In this document: piece after piece, positions 48,045-60,189 of the stretch
How the letters are laid out: each line of letters begins with the position of its first letter
How positions within the stretch are numbered: the first letter of the stretch is position 1
Assembly: GCF_028640845.1 (NCBI RefSeq)
Contig: NC_080539.1
Coordinates: 193,635,436 to 193,699,435 of the forward strand
Reading direction: 5' to 3'
Source: Ahaetulla prasina
Taxonomy: Eukaryota; Chordata; Lepidosauria; Squamata; Colubridae
Length of the DNA stretch: 64,000 bases
Position numbers and translations under genes: made by a program
The notes under the pieces: model-generated
What the model saw: only the letters and a program-made list of their open reading frames with translations
Database searches by the model: none
Told to the model about the DNA's origin: nothing

Positions 48045-48450
48045 ACCATAGGGCTGGGAGAGCCCTTTGAGGTCTTCTAGTCTAACACTTTGCTCTAGCA
48101 GAAGTCCTTATTCTATCTTGGACAAATGGCTGGCCAATCTTTTCTTGAAAATCTCCAGTAATGGAGAATGGAGCATCAACTACTCTAGGAGCCAAGCTGT
48201 TCCACTGATTAGTTGTTTTCACTGTCAATAATTTTCTCCTTTGTTCCAGATTCTTATCGCTCCTTAATGAGCTTCCACCCATTGCTTCTTGTCCTGCCCA
48301 CAGCTGCTTTGGGTCAATCCCTCCCCCACTGCCTTCTCTGTGATGGCCCCTCATACTAGAAGACTGCTGTCACCTCCAATCCTTCTCTTTGTTAGGCTAG
48401 ACATACTTAGTTCCATTAACCATTCATCGTACAGCTTACTTGTCACTAGA
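48045..48450 (-). mobile_element. CR1 LINE 3' fragment, diverged
   Basis: Plus-strand view begins 'ccatagggctgggagagccc' and 'tttgaggtcttctagtctaa', the complement of a CR1 3' end. The minus-strand frame reads RSDKNLEQRRKLLTVKTTNQ followed by WNSLAPRVVDAP, the CR1 C-terminal motif. It is more divergent than the copies at 22222 and 38225, so probably an older subfamily. Confidence 0.82.
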
Positions 48451-48856
48451 TTTTGATATATCATTTTATGCTCAAAGATACATCTGAATTATTAGAGTGA
48501 CTGTATGCTTTGATTACCCCATAATCCTTATTTCTCACAGTCATTTTTGTGTAAAATACCAGAAGTATGTTCTTCCTTTGCATTAAACAAGGGTTTGAAG
48601 AAACAAGATAGACACATCTTTTTGTCTCCATTGTAAATTAGCAGAGGCTTTTTACACTGACATTATAAAACACATCAACTAATTAAGAATATGAAGATGA
48701 ATATGCATACAGCAAGTATTCATATCTACTCTATTAAAAACTTCATCTACAGATTAAAAAAAATAAAGGCATTTCTTTGAATATATTTATTCATCAGTTA
48801 AGTGACAACATTTTAAGAAACACCCCTAAAATACCATATTTTTTTAAATACTAGGG
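48451..48856. other. intronic sequence, nothing recognised
   Basis: About 400 bp of AT-rich intron between a CR1 fragment and a dispersed repeat. Confidence 0.5.
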
Positions 48857-49118
48857 CTGGCTGTATCAAAGCTGCTGTGACCTCCTGGTGAATTGAGTTG
48901 GGGTTGATCCACTTGGTCAGTCAACCATTCTCAGAGATATGCATAGAAATCCGTTCGTACTCCCGCACCATTCAAAGGGTGTTCATCCCAAGGTGTGTGA
49001 ACTGCTGAAAGGACTGTGTTGTAGACTGGAGATAGTTGATGTCATATCCCTCCCCCTCTGTTGAAAGAGGGCTGTTCAAAAAGGCCATCGATGTCAAAAT
49101 TGAACAGCCCTCTCTGTT
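48857..49118 (-). repeat. dispersed retroelement fragment, unclassified
   Basis: Contains 'gaactgctgaaaggactgtg' and 'ttgtagactggagatag'. This pair recurs in reverse complement at 50043-50080. It also has 'gaaagagggctgttcaaaaa' against 'tgaacagccctctctgttag', an internal inverted repeat. It may be the coding end of a Penelope-like element, but no diagnostic domain is visible. Confidence 0.55.
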
Positions 49119-49328
49119 AGAATAGGGATATAGAATAGGGATATAGAATAGAATAGAATAGAATAGAATAGAATAGAATAGAATAGAATAGAATAGAATA
49201 GAATAGAATAGAATAGAATAACAGAGTTGGAAGGGACCTTGGAGGTCTTCTAGTCCAATCCCCTGCTTAGGCAGGAAACCCTATACCATTTCAGACAAAT
49301 GGTTATCCAATATCTTCTTAAAAACTTA
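49119..49328 (-). mobile_element. CR1 LINE 3' end with AATAG tail
   Basis: A pentanucleotide run (49119-49221) is directly followed by ACAGAGTTGGAAGGGACCTT and 'ggaggtcttctagtccaatc', the complement of the CR1 3' terminus. It ends near 'atccaatatcttcttaaaaa'. Only about 107 bp of CR1 body remains. The (ATTCT)n run on the element's own strand is its expanded 3' tail. Confidence 0.9.
49141..49221. repeat. (AATAG)n microsatellite, about 16 units
   Basis: Uninterrupted GAATA pentamers over about 80 bp, with degenerate GGGATATAGAATA units upstream from 49119. It abuts the 3' end of a CR1 copy. Confidence 0.97.
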
Positions 49329-49354
49329 ATATGGCATCATCTATTGATGATCAT

Positions 49355-49826
49355 CTATATCTATTATTATTGTAATGCTCTCTACATGGGGCTCCCCTTG
49401 AAGTGCACTTGGAGGCTTCAGTTAGTCCAGAATGCAGCTGCGCGGGTGATAGAAGGAGCTCCGCGTAGCTCCCATATAACACCGCTCCTGCGCAGACTGC
49501 ACTGGCTGCCTGTGGCCTTTCGAGTGCACTTTAAGGTGTTGGTTACTACCTTTAAAGCGCTCCATGGCTTAGGGCCTGGGTACTTACGGGACCGCCTGCT
49601 GTTACCACATGCCTCCCTCCGACCCGTACGCTCTCACAGAGAGGGACTTCTCAGGGTGCCGTCCGCCAAGCAATGTTGGCTGGCGGCCCCCAGGGGAAGG
49701 TCCTTCTCTGTGAGGGCTCCCACACTCTGGAACGAACTTCCCCTGGGTTTACGCCAAATACCTGACCTTCGGACATTCCGTCGCGAACTGAAGACACATC
49801 TTTTTATTCGCGCGGGGCTGGCTTAA
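49355..49826 (+). pseudogene. L2 ORF2 C-terminal fragment
   Basis: The frame reads YYYCNALYMGLPLK, RLQLVQNAAARVIEG, HITPLLRRLHWLPVAFR, FKVLVTTFKALHGLGPGYL, APTLWNELPLGLRQIPDL and RTFRRELKTHLF. These are the ordered C-terminal motifs of L2-clade ORF2. The frame is open to a natural stop at 49826 with no internal break over about 157 codons, suggesting recent insertion. The endonuclease and reverse transcriptase core are absent. Confidence 0.92.
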
Positions 49827-50042
49827 ATTGATTTTAACAAATTTTTAAATTCTTAGTAATTAATTTTAAATGGGGTTTTTTAGCTTATTTTACTTCTCAG
49901 GCCAATTTTAAAATAAGTTTTTTAACTGCATTTTAAATTTGTATATTGTACCGTCTGTTTTATTCTTGCCTGTACACCGCCCTGAGTCCTTCGGGAGAAG
50001 GGCGGTATAGAAATCAAATAAATAAATAAATAAATAAATAAA
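49355..50042 (+). mobile_element. L2 LINE 3' end
   Basis: A well-preserved 5'-truncated L2 insertion. Its coding remnant is at 49355-49826. The 3' UTR ends CACCGCCCTGAGTCCTTCGG, a GGGCGG stem, and an (AAAT)n tail (50018-50042). It is inserted between a CR1 fragment and a dispersed repeat. A short ATCTAT at both sides could be a target duplication, but it is too short to be convincing. Confidence 0.92.
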
Positions 50043-50330
50043 TCTATCTCCAATCTACAAAATAGTCCTTTCAGCAGTTTCAAGAAGGTTCCACACTCAT
50101 TTGCACTACTCAGGAGACCCTGAAGACACAGATAAACCTCCAAGTGGCCTCAACGACTCTCTAAAAGAATGCAAATGATCAGCTGTCTGCAAGGAATATA
50201 AATCTTTCCATTCTACACCATCCAGTCAGAGCTGAAGAAGCTTCTTGGATGAGAAGCAAAACATCTTCAAAAACAAACAAACAAGAAAGTCTAGTTGCCT
50301 TTTGAAAAAAGCTCCTTTGGGACATGACCT
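50043..50330 (+). repeat. dispersed retroelement fragment, inverted relative to 48857-49118
   Basis: Begins 'ctatctccaatctacaaaat' and 'agtcctttcagcagtttcaa', the reverse complement of part of 48857-49118. It runs through 'gctgaagaagcttcttggat' and 'gagaagcaaaacatcttcaa', shared with 41731-41865. It starts exactly at the end of the L2 tail. Confidence 0.65.
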
Positions 50331-53300
50331 TGAATATTTAATTGTTATTTTGTATGGTTATATTATCTTTTTCTGTTTGATCATCTAAAGTAAGTAGAAA
50401 TCTGGATATTATATATCCATTCCAATTTTATTTTATTCTATGAGGAACACCATATGGCATAATAATACAATTTGAACCATTGGAATCATACAACTATGAC
50501 AGTTTCATGGAGCTGACCTACTCATAACTTATGTCTCATAATAAACTTCTGGGTATTAAGACCAAGAACTTGTTCCATTTACAGGATTTGAAGAAATTTC
50601 TTCTTTATGGTAAGATAGAAATTCTTTGCAGATACCCATTCCAAACTATGTCAAGAGTACTGACTGAACTACAGATGGTAGGAGAAGTTTAGAAAAGTAC
50701 GTCAAAGTTGTTACTGCAGCTAAGGCCTATCTGTTCTGTTAGAAGAGTACATTTTCATTTGATAACCTATCATATAGAGATCTAAATGCGTCTTTTGGCA
50801 AACCAGAAAAATATGAAAGACTGATATTTTTTATTTTTCTGATCCGAGTCCATTCTTCCTCAAGAATGGATTTATCAGAAACACCATGTGCATAAAATAT
50901 TTGCCTCTTATTTAGTTGAAGCTCTGAAATAGAAAAAGCAAGCGTTGTTTACAACTCTTCAGCAAAGAGCAGTTCTGGATGAGAAAATGTCAGCATCTGC
51001 CATTCCTACTTGACTAAGAACATCTATAAGCATCAGCTTATCAAGTTCAGGCAAAATACCCCCAGAGGGCATAATGCTTTATGCCCTCAGAGGATCATTG
51101 GCATCAACTGCTATAAAGGGTAATTTTGATAGAGGATATTTGCAAAGTAACCACATGGGTTTCACTATGTGCCCTTTAAAAGACTCAGATTCAGGCCTTG
51201 ATTTGTAGTTTTTAGTATGCAAAAATTAACTGATCTTAACATAAAAGAGAAGGACTAAGGGATGTTCTATCTCTTCTTGCCCTGCCAGGCCACAGAGTAT
51301 TTCCTCTCCTCCCCCAGTAAAATTGAAGCAGACTCTGCCTCCTCAACAGAAACTGATGAATGTTCTCTGTAAATCTCAGTTAAGAGAAATCCAAAGTAAA
51401 AAAAAACCAAAACCCTCCTCATCCTGAGTGATGAGCTGATGAAAGCCCTATTGAAGGGCAAGTCCCTTTGTTTCACCAAGCAGCATTAATTTCATCAGAC
51501 CAAAGCTGAGGCTGATAAGATTGGACACCAGTCATATGAGTTGCTACCTCTTCCTAAAACCTATCCATCTGGTTTTATTTAAGACTATAGTGTTATTGGT
51601 ATCTGAGGTAGCTCCCTTTCTTTGTTGTTGTTGTTGTGTTTTTTATATTATCTGGGTTTTTTTAAACTTCTCAGCAACTCATTAGATACAAATGTATACA
51701 ATTTATTACCTGTTTTGTTGATTGGGGGGAAGTATATAACAAGTAATTAGTGGTACATTTTGTAAGAATTAAGTATTCTTGGTTTCTGAATGCCATTAGC
51801 GTGATATAAGTTAAAAATAAAGCATGCCTGAGAATAAATGGAATATTGGTTCTGCAAGACAATATATGGTATGTTGTGAGGAGATGAGATTTGTTGAAAG
51901 AAGTGAAAAGTTGAACACAGTGGGATGGGACAAATAATAAGTGAATATAATAAAACAAGAAGCAATGGAGTCAAAAATAATGCTGAATGAGGAAGGATTG
52001 GTTACAGAAGTGAGAGAGAATCTGAAAAAGTACTTTTAGGTGCCTCAGTGAAGGAATACATGATGATTGAATATCAGAAAAGTATATGAATAGGTTCAGA
52101 AGAAGAGGAGAAAGTTGTAGTTTGATAGTTGATGATATCTTCAAAAAATAATAAAATATATTTTCTATTTCTTTTGACTACTACTTAATCTGACTTGCTG
52201 AGCTCAGAAACACTAGCTTTAACAAAACAGGATGGTAGAGAAAGGACTCTCTGTGTGTGTCCAGAAGTAAACGCAGTGCTCCTTCTACTTTTCCTTGGGA
52301 AAGAGTGCCTAGATCAGGGATATTTCTGGAGCTGGTAAAACTGAATTAAATGAGAGAAGCTTGGGTTTTTCCTCTACCTCTTAACTAAAATTTATCTTTA
52401 ATTGGCCTTTTACCCTCAAAACCCATTTAATGTTGTCAGTTGAGGAAAATAAAAAATAATTTAGGAGTGAAAGACAAACAATAACTGGATCTGACATAGG
52501 GATTCATTTCAGCTTCAACAATGTTTCTCAGTGAAATCATGACATTTCTTATACAAGATTATTGAATGTCCAGCATGAATGCCCTGATTTCAAAATATAA
52601 ATATTATATTTATAAATATAAAAATATTTTAAAATTAGAAATAATAAATGTTGACATTATAAAATTCCTTAGTTTAATGCTCCTTCTTTTCTCCCTTCCC
52701 CACTTCCCCTCTTATTTGTTCTAAGGATTGCCAGCTTGATGCTTCAACTCTTTAAATTGAAGTTACAAAGACTTTATATAGCCTGCATTGCCTTCTGAGA
52801 GACAGGGATGTAAAGCACCTTTTCTTATTTATTAATTTAAGTATGCATTGATGTACTTTCTTTGCAGATCCAAGCTTACCCTAATGGGATTAATCAAGAG
52901 TTCAAAGGAATAAGGATCTTAATTAAGAGGGAGCTCTTAACAACGGTTCCTATACAAACCTACACTTTTAACTGTTTTAGTGCTCTAGTTATTTGTGAAT
53001 TACTTTATATTTTTTGTTTTTAAGCCACCAAATTCTTTGCTCCATCTGCTTACTTTGCTGAGATCACCCCCAAATTTCTTGTTGAACAGTTCTGTATTCT
53101 GGGGAATTTTCAAATGATAACATATAAAGTTTACTATAATAATGATATATATACTTGAAAAAAATATCGATAATATTGTTCATTTCAATTATAGATGTTT
53201 TTATTAACTGACAAGAAACAGCAATATTTCTTATGTAGGTTAAATGAATAAATAATTTTCCTAACTATAATTCAAAATATAAATGTTAAAAAGCTACACT

Positions 53301-55424
53301 TATCAACAAGATGCAATATTAAAATGAATATAAAACAATGAAGCGGTATAATACCTCTGGAGTTGAAAAGTGGCCAGGCCAATGCCAGGAAGTCTGATCA
53401 TTGCTGCTATTGTTATTAAGAGAAAAGTTTCTTGCTTCATAAGAGTATGTATAGCAAGATTTGGAATGTTAGAAGTATAAACTAAAAAAAATGTGAAATT
53501 GCCAAAGTGGAAATTAAGCAAACAAATTGCATATCTAGACACAAGCTAGCTTAAATGGGCCACAATAGGATGAGTTGATTACATGAGACTATACAGAGGA
53601 ATGGATTGGCACTGATGCATAGTTCAACAAAGTGAAAGGTTTGTTTTCTTCAGCTGAATAATAGATAAAAATGGATGTAGTTTAAAACGTTTGATAATGA
53701 GTTTAAATACTAATCACTGTTCTAACTATGTGTATTATGTTCAAAAGGACATTTGAATATAATTTAAATCTTGATGCATTACAGTAGTTATTTTAAGTAA
53801 GAGTAAGACAGCTTGAAAAATATTCCAAAGCCCTGGGGTTGTTTGTAAAATGGTAGTTTATATAGGAATGGATTGATAAAATGAAAAAAGTTAAGGTTAC
53901 TTCTGTGTATACATGGCACAGGTGTTTATTTTGCACATTGTAATTATGCACCTGCTCAGGATGTTTCCAATTATTGTCAACCTGTAAAAGATCCTGGGGT
54001 GAATTGGCCTGAAGCTTGAGAAAATATGCTTGCCTGACGGCATTCTTCTTGACAAAACAGAATAGAAAAAACATCCTCAAAATTTACTTTCTAAGAACAC
54101 TACAGATGTATATCTTTTTCAGGTCAATCCACTAGATGTTACAGAACATAGATCTCTAGATGTGTCTGCCAAAGGAAAGATAACACAGTTATCTCCTATC
54201 CTTTCTTTCTTCTTTTGAAAAGGCATGAAAATTATTATATGACCATTAAGATATGCTTGAATACCAAATCATATGTTGTTTCACTGAAAATGTTGATAAA
54301 GTCTACTGCTTGGATCCCAGACAGAGAACTGCCCAATGGTAGTTGCCATAGTGTAACTCATAACAGTTCTTTAGCACTTAAAAACAGAGAAATAAATTGG
54401 GGTGTCAGGTAAAATAACAGCATCTGAATAGCACACTAATACAAAGCATTTGGTGACCAATGTCTAGTGTAAAAGTATTGTAGCTGTATTTAAACTGGAC
54501 AGGCTGATGCTTTTCAGCATGCCAGATTCTTGTTTAAAAATTCTATTGACAACCAAAGCCCAATAGGCCGAATGTTTGACCTTTGTTTGTCCTTTGTTTC
54601 TAAGGAAATATTTATCTATATGAATATAAAATTTATGAATATAGAGAGAGTGTGTATGAGAAAGTGTAAATTACAGTATCATGTACACTAAAATACCAAG
54701 GATTAAATTGATAACATAAATATCATGATTCCAGATTTTTGGAAATGGCAGTAGTGGCAAAATGATTTCAGGAGAAAGGTTTTTATCTTTAGGACAAGAT
54801 AATGAATATAAACAAACAAACAAACAAACAAACAAACAAATGGAGTAGAATTGCTGGCAATGTAAACCTCTTTCTCCTAAACTGAGGTCAGAAACTCAGA
54901 AGGTTGTTTGTTATTCTAACCCTTGAAAACATACCTAATTAATTTCAAGTATGAGAATGATATACAATTTTATAGTGAAGCCACATGGCAAATATAAGAA
55001 GTTGTGCCCTTGGTTTGGCTTCTTTGCCTTAGAAATAGGTTGTGAAATATGTATAGAAATTAAATAATAATCATATTATTAAACAGCATGTTATTATTAC
55101 ATCTTTAAAGCGTTAGAAAACCATCTTCCATGCTCTGTCTCAAGCTGACCTGGTTTCATGGCATAACCAACCCAAGAGTCTACTTTATTCTGTCTTTGAA
55201 CACCTAAGCTTCACTGAACAGTGATGTTACTGTCACACATGATCGTGAAAGTCTTTCTTTTTTATTAACTCTCTGTTATAGAAATGATCAGAGAAATGAA
55301 GGTAAAAGTGGCACATGGTAACAATTTGAAGGGCAAAGAAAAAGAAAAGCATGTAAATTGACAGAGGGATGGGCAGTAGAAGCTTCCCAATACAACACTA
55401 AATAAAAATTCATTCCATTTTTTA
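50331..55424. other. intronic sequence; short AAAC repeat
   Basis: About 5.1 kb, the longest stretch here without a recognised transposon. It contains an (AAAC)n run at 54811-54840. Several open frames (for example 51671-51958 and 53793-54080) are AT-driven and unpatterned. Conserved non-coding elements cannot be judged without alignment. Confidence 0.55.
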
Positions 55425-55689
55425 TTTTATTTTATTTATTTTATTTATTTGTCACAACAGTATATATAAGCATGAGCATGAAATAACTATACGATATATA
55501 AGCATATATATAAGCATAAGTATGTAATAACTATACGAATTGTATACAATTAAAGGGAACATTAGGACAGAAACGGTAGGCACATTGGTGCTCTTATGCA
55601 CGCCCCTTACAGACCTCTTAGGAATGGGGTGAGGTCAATAGTAGATATTTTTTGGTTAAAGCTTTGGGGATTTTGGGAAGAGATTTAAT
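55425..55689 (-). mobile_element. LINE 3' end fragment (probable)
   Basis: A TTTTATTTATTTTATTTATT tail is followed by 'gtcacaacagtatatataag' and 'catgagcatgaaataactat', with a near-repeat 'ataagcatatatataagcat'. It then reads 'gcacgccccttacagacctc' and 'ttaggaatggggtgaggtca'. I recognise this as a common snake LINE-type 3' region on the minus strand but cannot name the family. It ends where a hAT MITE is inserted at 55690. Confidence 0.6.
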
Positions 55690-55815
55690 CAGTGGTGGGA
55701 TTCAAGAAATTTAACAACCCTAATGATTTCTTCTAACAACCAATTTGCCAAACTGCTCAGAAAGTTAACAACCAGTTCTCCCGAAGTGGTGCGAACTGAC
55801 TGAATCCCACCACTG
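55690..55815 (-). mobile_element. hAT MITE, CAGTGGTGGG family (126 bp)
   Basis: Starts CAGTGGTGGGATTCA and ends TGAATCCCACCACTG. It is flanked by 8-bp repeats GATTTAAT (55682-55689) and GATTTAAC (55816-55823), one mismatch. The interior 'ccctaatgatttcttctaac' is the reverse complement of the same stretch in 9665-9801, so this is the same subfamily in opposite orientation. Confidence 0.9.
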
Positions 55816-55823
55816 GATTTAAC

Positions 55824-57887
55824 CATTCCTGGGTTTTAGATGGCTCAAAGAAATGAAAGGCATTTGTTTAGAAAATAGGAGCACAATATTAGGCATCTAT
55901 AAAAATTGAATGGAGTTTTACTTTATATTTTGGGTATAGAAAGAACTATGGTACTTGAGTAAAAGTAAAATATGCTGAGGATTAAAATGAGCCTTTGTTT
56001 CTTGAGGTATCATCTATCTCCACCCACAATTTATGTTGTGAAACATAGATGTTCTAAGCACAGTGTGTGATTGGTGAGGCCATATCTCATTCCAAAGGTT
56101 AATGAAAATCACTGCCACTTTGGAGAGGGCAATGTTATTCTCTCTTATGCTCAAGTAAAAGCAGTGTTATTTCAGAAGCCATGCCCACAAATAACAACAA
56201 AGTCCTAGGAGTGCCTCAACTTTCCTATTCCCCAGGAAAGGAGTTTACCACTTTCTATAGATCAAACTGTGAGTACTGTTGAATTCTCTAGCCAATATTC
56301 CTCTGCAGGTTCACTACACCAATTTCTGTGGCAGCAAGTGACACTTAAAATAGCATCATGATGCTAACCTGACAAAATCGAGTGTAGACATTATATTGAA
56401 AAATCAGACAGAGCTATTCTAAAGGGTTTTGGTTTTTTTTGGCTATGACTGCCATCCCAAGTTGGTATACAAACAGCAATATCCAATGGAGTTAAACAGG
56501 AGAAAGAAAAGAGAATCACCACAAAAAGGTTTGTTCTAAAGGCTTATATATGGCAGCGTTTGAACCCACCTGGAGGCAGTGAAAAAGTTTATCTCCTCAG
56601 AATATATATCTTGATAGTTGATAAGTGACACTGTGGATGACCAAATGGCTTCTTCCTATATGATCAAGTGGAAAAGGAAAGAAAGATACCAGGAAGCGAT
56701 TTACTAAATGAAACAGAAATTTGTAGGTGAGTTTGAATTCCTAGCAATTTCTTTTCATAAGTCAACAGTATTCAGTTGACTAACTTACTGTATAAGGAAA
56801 CCAAAGTGAAGATAAATAAAAAGAATTTTACAGTCATGATTTGTAATGTTCTGGTTTGACTTTGCTTCTGCTTGATATATGACTGAAAACATGTGTATAT
56901 TTCTTATCCAAGGACAATCTGGATAATATTTGGAGCAAATGTAAGGTTGCAATGTTCGTTGTAGAAAAGGCAAGGTATCTAAGGGTTCCCAATGTGTTGT
57001 CATCCAATCTTTCAATTCATGGGAAAGGACCAGGAAATTTAAAAAAAAAAACAATCCTGAAAAGTGAACGATTGCCAATCAAATAGTAATTGTGGGAGAG
57101 ATTTGGTTTCTAGGGACATAGTCTGAATTTTCTGGATGATGAACTATTGAATAAGGCAAGATCTGGAAAAATGTTTGATCAAAATAGACAGCTTAGGAGG
57201 CTTTCAACTGAATCTGTGAGAGCTGAAAATTAAAACCCTGAAGTAAAAACTTTTTATAAAGACATGCACCATAGAAAAAAGTTGGAATTTTGCTATAATG
57301 GGTCTCTTAAACCATTCAGTGAAAACTCAGAACATAGCTCATAAATTTCACTGCCTTTATTGTCTATATAGCAATACTCAAAACTATAGGAAATAACTTT
57401 CAACTTTTATTCTAAGATAGCAAAGATTATTTAATGGGTATAATGGGGACTAACTGGGATGATTCTTATGGTTGAAAAATAGCATCTGAAGAATACAGCT
57501 TGTTCAAAACAATTTGCGCTATAAATTAAAAATACCCTTACCTTAGAAATTCAAGGGACTGAACTTGATAAAGTTGAAAGCCTCCTGTTTTAGCCCTCCA
57601 TTTGGGCTAAAACAGTGGAAGAATGAATAAAAAGCAGCCCACTGTTACTCATCCAGACAGGAATATGATGCAGATAATAATTCCAAAAACAAATTATAGA
57701 TATTTCTTAGAGACATGAAATAGTAGTGATAGAAATAATAGTGATATCTTAATAACTACTGGGGAAAAAAAATCTTCCAATCATGATTTTCCCAGGAAAT
57801 GTTTGATTTGTCTTGATAACTGCTTTCTCTATGAAAGGGTATAGAAGGCACAAGAGACTCGGATAGCCTTTATTTGATGTTAATCAA
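55824..57887. other. intronic sequence, nothing recognised
   Basis: About 2 kb, AT-rich, without recognised repeats or exon. The open frame at 56785-57078 (minus) is unpatterned. Confidence 0.55.
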
Positions 57888-58390
57888 TAATAGAATAGAA
57901 TAGAATAGAATTTTTATTGGTCAAGTGTGATTGGACACACAAGGAATTTGTCTTGGTGCATATGCTTTCAGTGAAAAGATACTTTCATTAAGGTACAACA
58001 CTTACTACACTTAATGATAGTCATAGGGTACAAATTTAACACTTAATGATACAACACTTAATGATAGTCATAGGTTACAAATAAGCAATCAGGAAACAAT
58101 ATCAGTATAAATTGTAAGGATACAAGCAACAAAGTTACAGTCATAAGTGGAAGGAGATGGGTGATGGGAATGATGAGAAGATTAATAGTAGTGCAGATTT
58201 AGTAAATAGTTTGAAAATGTTGAGGAAATTAGTTGTTTAGCAGAGTGACGGCGTTTGGGGGAAAACTGTTCTTGTGTTTAGTTGTTCTGGTGTGCAGTGC
58301 TCTATAGTGTTGTTTTGAGGGTAGGAGTTGAAACAGTTTATGTCCAGGATGCAAGGGGTCTATAAATATTTTCACAGCCCTCTTTTTGAT

Positions 58391-58771
58391 TCATGCAGTA
58401 TACAGGTCCTCAATGGAAGGCAGGTTGGTAGCCATTGTTTTTTCTGCAATTCTAATTATCCTCTGAAGTCTGTGTTTGTTTTGTTGGGTTGCAGAACCAA
58501 CCCAGACAGTTATAGATGTGCAGATGACAGACTCAATAATTTCTCTGTAGAACTGGATCAGCAGCTGCTTGGGCAGTTTGAGTTTTCTAAGTTGGCGCAG
58601 AAAGAATATTCTTTGTTGTCCTTTTTTGATGATGTTTTTGTTAGCTGTCCATTTTAGATCCTGTGATATGGTAGAACCTAGAAATTTGAAGGTTTCTACT
58701 GTTGATACTGTATTGTCTAGTATTGTGAGAGGTGGAAGTATGGAAGGGTTTCTCCTAAAGTCTACCATCAT
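58391..58771 (-). pseudogene. LINE ORF2 C-terminal segment
   Basis: A 126-codon minus-strand frame: MMVDFRRNPSILPPLTILDN, VSTVETFKFLGSTISQDLKW, KKGQQRIFFLRQLRKLKLPK, FYREIIESVICTSITVWVGS, RLQRIIRIAEKTM. This is the thumb and C-terminal part following the polymerase domain. It is separated from the RT fragment at 59044-59892 by a frame-broken stretch that holds the FADD catalytic box (about 58873-58889). Confidence 0.88.
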
Positions 58772-59043
58772 TTCTACAGTTTTGAGTGTGTTCGGTCACA
58801 CCACAAGGCTAGTCGTTCAACTTCCCATCTGTATGCGGATTCATCATTGTCTCAGATGAGACCAATCACTGTTGTGTCATCTGCGAACTTCAGTAGTTTA
58901 ACAGATGCAGTCATTGGTATACAGAGAGAAGAGAAGTGGGGAGAGCAGACAGCCTTGAGGGGTCCCTATGCTAATTGTACAAGTATCTGATGTGATCCTG
59001 CTTAGCTTCACCTGCTGCTTCCTGTTTGTTGGAAGCTTGTGAT

Positions 59044-59892
59044 TCACTTACAAGTCTGTTCAGGTACCTGTAATTGGTTTAGCTTAGTTAGAAGAGTGTC
59101 TGGAATGATGGTATTGAATGCTGAACTGAAGTCTACAAAGAGGACCCTTGCATAGGTCCTTGGAGATTCAAGATGTTGTAGGATGTAGTGCAGAGCCATA
59201 TTAACAGCATCATCTGTTGATCTATTTGCTCGGTATGCAAATTGCAAGGGGTCTAACAGCGGATCTGTGATGGTTTTCAGGTAGGAAAGCACTAGCCTTT
59301 CAAAGGTTTTCATGACTACAGATGTTAGAGCAACTGGTCTGTAGTCATTCAGTTCCTTGATGGTGGGCTTCTTCGGCACTGGGATGATGGTAGAGCGTTT
59401 GAAGCAAGAAGGAACATAGCACATCTCTAGTGATTTATTGAAGATATGGGTGAAGATGGGGGCCAATTGGTCAGCACAGACTTTTAAGCAAGAAGGAGTT
59501 ATCTTGTCTGGGCCTGGAGCTTTTCCTGGCTTTTGTCTGTGAAATAGGTCCTGCACTTCCTTTTCTGTGATCACTAGGGTTTGTGAACCCAATAGGATGG
59601 GGTCAGTTGTAGGAGGCTTAGCTGTTGTTGGTGTGTCTGAGATGGGGGTTGTGGAGATAGGGGGCTGTAGTTTCCTTTCAAACCTGAAGTAAAACACGTT
59701 CAGTTCATCTGCCAGTTGCTGATTTTGTTCAGCCTGGGAATGAGGTTTGCTGTAGCCAGTGGTATTTTTAAGAGTTTTCCACATGTTTGTTGGTTCATTT
59801 GTTGAGAACTGATTCTTTAGTTTTTCAAAGTAGCCTCTTTTTGCTGCTCTGATCTCCCTTGTTAATACATTTCTGGTCTGATTGTACAGCAT
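59044..59892 (-). pseudogene. LINE reverse transcriptase, N-terminal two thirds (282 codons)
   Basis: Minus-strand frame with ordered RT motifs. A connector holds TREIRAAKRGYFEKLKNQF. Then come KPGKAPGPDKITPSCLKVCA (fingers), FKRSTIIPVPKKPTIKELND followed by YRPVALTSVVMKTFERLV, DPLQFAYRANRSTDDAVNMA, and RVLFVDFSSAFNTI (motif A with the catalytic Asp). The frame is lost soon after, before the FADD motif C box, which lies in another frame near 58873-58889. The fragment cannot be active as it stands. Confidence 0.92.
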
Positions 59893-60189
59893 TTTATCAC
59901 CTTTTCTGTAGGCTTACTCTTTGGAACGATGTAGCTGCTTAAGTTTAGCTGTGAACCAAGGTTTGTTGTTGCTGTATATTCGCAAGTTCCTTGTAGGTAC
60001 ACATAAGTCTTCACAAAAGCTGACATATGATGTTACAGTATCTGTGAATTCATCCAAGTCTGCACAGGTATCTTCAAAAATATTCCAATCAGTGCGGTCA
60101 AAGCAAGCCTGCAGCTTTAATTTTGCCTCCTCAGTTCAGGTCTTCATTGATTTAATTGTTGGTTTTGTGGTTTTAAGTCTTTGCCTGTA

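Noticed and set aside
53303..54080. Minus-strand open frames of 79 and 95 codons
   Set aside because: AT-rich composition and no recognisable motif. Likely chance.
58328..58859. Plus-strand open frames at 58328-58657 and 58569-58859
   Set aside because: They are antisense to the LINE ORF2 fragment on the minus strand, which has the recognisable motifs.
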